From assembly GCA_964626275.1 (NCBI GenBank), contig CAZVCZ010000089.1:1-6840 (forward strand): a stretch of 6,840 nucleotides of DNA, in the 5' to 3' direction. A program made the position numbers and the translations under genes. Position 1 is the stretch's first letter; every line of letters starts with the position of its first letter. Under the pieces are notes generated by a model. That model did not search any database. It saw only the letters and a list, made by a program, of their open reading frames with translations, and had not been told where the DNA came from. This document shows positions 5,533-6,840 of this stretch, one piece after another. This DNA comes from M55B157 sp964626275. Lineage in GTDB: Bacteria > Actinomycetota > Actinomycetes > S36-B12.

Positions 5533-6057
5533 CTATTCGTCCTCGTCCGGGCCGTAGAGCGCGGTGTAGCACTTCACGGTGTTGTCGAGCAGATCCTGCG
5601 TGGACTGATCGACCGCTCCGATGAGGGGTGCATCGCTGACCTGCGCGGCGAACTCGTCCGCCGACTGAAGATTGGTCAACTCCAGGGTGTCGCCGATCCA
5701 CTGGGCCAGCACCGCGAGACCCGGGCCTTCGACGAAGCCGAGGATCGCGTGCTGGGCGTCATCGTCGGTGCGCACATCCACCAGTTGGCTGACGGAGAAC
5801 TCCGGATCGACCGCAGCTTCGATCGCGGCCACGGACTCCTCGGTGGCCTCGTCGCACAGCACAGCCACGATCCGCGAGGGGGAGGCCGAGCCGGTGGGCG
5901 AGGGGGATTCGGTGGGCGAGGCGCTGGTGGTGCTGGGGCTCGCTGTGGGGCTGGTGGTCGTCGGATCCGGGCTGGCGTCGCTGGAGCAGCCAGCAACGAG
6001 AGCGAGGCCCGCGACGAGCGCCGGGACGAGAAGGAGTGGTCGTCGGTGGAGTGCCAT
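5533..6057 (-). CDS. Putative lipoprotein, function unknown
   Basis: The 174-residue product has a lipoprotein signal peptide: MALHRRP, a hydrophobic segment from 8 to 22, and the lipobox LVAGC with Cys24 as the predicted lipidated residue. Mature residues 25-61 are a Ser/Thr/Pro linker (repeated SPT, ASP and ESP units) that would extend the protein from the membrane. The remaining 110 or so residues form a small acidic, mainly helical domain with two cysteines, Cys68 and Cys163, near its ends, which could form a disulfide outside the cell. The C-terminus is GPDEDE. I recognise no family. The ATG at 6057 is chosen because it gives the shortest good signal peptide and lies 7 nt after TACCCT. 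The gene is divergent from the secreted protein gene at 6192 and upstream of the dehydrogenase gene on the same strand. Confidence 0.85.
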   Translation of the reverse strand: MALHRRPLLLVPALVAGLALVAGCSSDASPDPTTTSPTASPSTTSASPTESPSPTGSASPSRIVAVLCDEATEESVAAIEAAVDPEFSVSQLVDVRTDDDAQHAILGFVEGPGLAVLAQWIGDTLELTNLQSADEFAAQVSDAPLIGAVDQSTQDLLDNTVKCYTALYGPDEDE

Positions 6058-6070
6058 GGCATGAAGGGTA
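6058..6070 (-). promoter_or_regulatory. Candidate leaderless promoter of the lipoprotein gene
   Basis: On the - strand TACCCT (6070-6065) fits TANNNT and ends 7 nt before the ATG at 6057, the same spacing as at purF and the dehydrogenase gene. No Shine-Dalgarno sequence lies between them. The -35 region is not convincing. Confidence 0.4.
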
Positions 6071-6130
6071 CGTCTCCCAACCCGTGGAAAAGGCCTCGAG
6101 TCCGGTCAGGATGGCCCCCAGATCGCCCTC

Positions 6131-6182
6131 TCCCAGGCACTTCCCAGGCTAGGGGCCTCCATGAATGGTCCTGACCAGGCAC
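6131..6182 (+). promoter_or_regulatory. Repeated CCAGGC boxes and a small dyad in the divergent intergenic region
   Basis: TCCCAGGC occurs at 6131-6138 and 6142-6149. The core CCAGGC occurs at 6133, 6144 and 6175, so spacings are 11 and 31 bp, close to whole helical turns. The last box overlaps a 12-bp palindrome, TGGTCCTGACCA (6166-6177), 14 nt before the start codon at 6192. The arrangement suggests binding sites for a regulator of the + strand gene, the divergent lipoprotein gene, or both. No known regulator site is recognised. Confidence 0.3.
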
Positions 6183-6191
6183 AGTGGTCCC

Positions 6192-6758
6192 ATGCAGTCA
6201 GTTCCGCGACGCTCGACCCTCGCCCGCCTGGGCGCTGCGGTCATCGCCGTGCTCGTCTCCGTGGGCCTGCTCGGCCTCGGTGCGCCGGCGCAGGCAGCGG
6301 TGAGCGAGGACGACCTGCGGACGAAGGTGCATGCGCGGCTCGCGGTGTTCGTCGACGATGCCGTCGAGGATGGCTACTACACCGAGACGCAGCGCACCTA
6401 CATCCTGTATGCGATCTCCTCGACTGCGCCTGATTCGCTGTCGGGACGAGCCGAGCGTCGGGTCAAGGGCGCGTTCTGGCGCATCATCACCGATCTCGGT
6501 GGGGTCTCGCAGAATCAGGCGGAGCGGCGCTTGTCGAATGGACAGACGCTGTGGCGAATTTCGGGCGACGACGCGGAGAAGGTCCGCGATCGGTTGCGTG
6601 ACTGGCTGGTGAACCCGGTGATCCGCGCCATCATGGAAGGCGAGATCTCCTGGGGTGAAGCGGCGAGTCTGTTGACCGACACGCGTACCGCCGTGAATAG
6701 GCTGATGGCACAGCCCGGCGGCGATCGGGATGTCATCCTCGTCCGTAAGCGCAACTGA
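6192..6758 (+). CDS. Secreted helical protein with DG-x-[IY]-[TS] and GQTL-type motifs, function unknown
   Basis: The 188-residue product has a signal peptide with a basic start (PRRSTLAR), a hydrophobic core at about 13-30 and APAQAA, with cleavage likely near residue 35. The mature part is mostly charged helix. It contains two similar motifs, EDGYYTETQ (59-67) and MEGEISWGEA (148-157), and between them VSQNQAERRLSNGQTLWRIS (105-124). These resemble the DG-x-IT-x-x-EA helices and the 'pattern of L-x-x-G-x-(S/T)-L-x-x-IA' segments seen in many uncharacterised actinobacterial secreted proteins. The family link is by pattern only. There are no cysteines, lipobox or anchor. The ATG at 6192 is preferred because it gives a normal signal peptide; the in-frame ATG at 6165 would add nine residues (MVLTRHSGP) and cannot be excluded. 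No clear Shine-Dalgarno sequence is present. A hairpin follows the stop. Confidence 0.8.
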   Translation: MQSVPRRSTLARLGAAVIAVLVSVGLLGLGAPAQAAVSEDDLRTKVHARLAVFVDDAVEDGYYTETQRTYILYAISSTAPDSLSGRAERRVKGAFWRIITDLGGVSQNQAERRLSNGQTLWRISGDDAEKVRDRLRDWLVNPVIRAIMEGEISWGEAASLLTDTRTAVNRLMAQPGGDRDVILVRKRN

Positions 6759-6767
6759 ACATTTCTC

Positions 6768-6785
6768 GGGCTGGTGAACCGGCCC
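6768..6785 (+). terminator. Hairpin after the secreted protein gene
   Basis: GGGCTGG (6768-6774) and CCGGCCC (6779-6785) form a 7-bp stem with a TGAA tetraloop, starting 9 nt after the stop codon. One pair is G-U, stable only in the + strand transcript, which fits termination of this gene. No U tract follows. The remaining bases to 6840 show no feature. Confidence 0.45.
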
Positions 6786-6840
6786 CCACAGGCTGCTCGC
6801 CGTGGCCGCGTGCGGTAGGGCGCACAGATCCCGACCACGA

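Noticed and set aside
5524..6174. A + strand open frame antisense to the lipoprotein gene
   Set aside because: Its product is a Gly/Arg-rich low-complexity sequence produced by reading the Ser/Thr/Pro linker backwards; the - strand frame has a clear lipobox.
6192..6230. Tat-type export signal in the secreted protein (PRRSTLAR)
   Set aside because: The twin Arg is present, but the hydrophobic residue expected two positions later is Thr, so a general Sec signal is the safer reading.
6515..6838. A - strand open frame reaching the right edge
   Set aside because: It is antisense to the secreted protein gene, Arg/Ser-rich, and crosses that gene's probable terminator.

Overview
The window is high in G+C and reads as chromosomal housekeeping DNA of an actinobacterium (Actinomycetota). 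The main evidence is gene order: purF-purM on the + strand, converging on a DUF3073 gene and then a Leu/Phe/Val-type amino acid dehydrogenase on the - strand. This neighbourhood is familiar from Streptomyces and relatives. Several start codons sit directly behind a -10-like hexamer with no Shine-Dalgarno sequence, which also fits actinobacterial leaderless genes. I cannot name a genus.

Layout. Bases 2-349 (+) hold the 3' end of an Ala-rich, charged, probably coiled-coil protein that ends in a Thr-Pro repeat tail. Bases 387-1274 (+) encode a secreted protein with a signal peptide, a TDRP/SPNA-type domain, a probable beta-rich second half and a Pro-rich tail. Its start codon lies in the loop of a 17-bp inverted repeat. 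Bases 1307-2827 and 2824-3948 (+) are purF and purM, overlapping by ATGA. purM converges on the DUF3073 gene (3960-4178, -), and their two stop codons are base-paired in one short dyad. A 224-bp gap (4179-4402) holds a purine-rich ribosome binding site, a small hairpin, a candidate promoter and a run of G tracts. The amino acid dehydrogenase (4403-5488, -) and a lipoprotein gene (5533-6057, -) follow. A 134-bp divergent intergenic region with repeated CCAGGC boxes separates the lipoprotein from a secreted helical protein (6192-6758, +), which is followed by a hairpin and no further gene.

How the genes work together. PurF and PurM are steps 1 and 5 of de novo IMP synthesis and are very likely co-translated. 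The dehydrogenase would deaminate branched-chain or related amino acids, yielding keto acids and NADH. DUF3073 is a small protein of unknown function whose linkage to these genes is conserved. The three complete exported-protein genes and the partial gene at the left edge are not recognised beyond signal peptides and short motifs, and nothing ties them to purine synthesis except position.

I see no mobile element, CRISPR array, RNA gene, toxin-antitoxin pair or defence system. The best leads are small-scale architecture (start codon in a hairpin loop, paired stop codons, repeated leaderless promoters, phased boxes) and the uncharacterised exported proteins.
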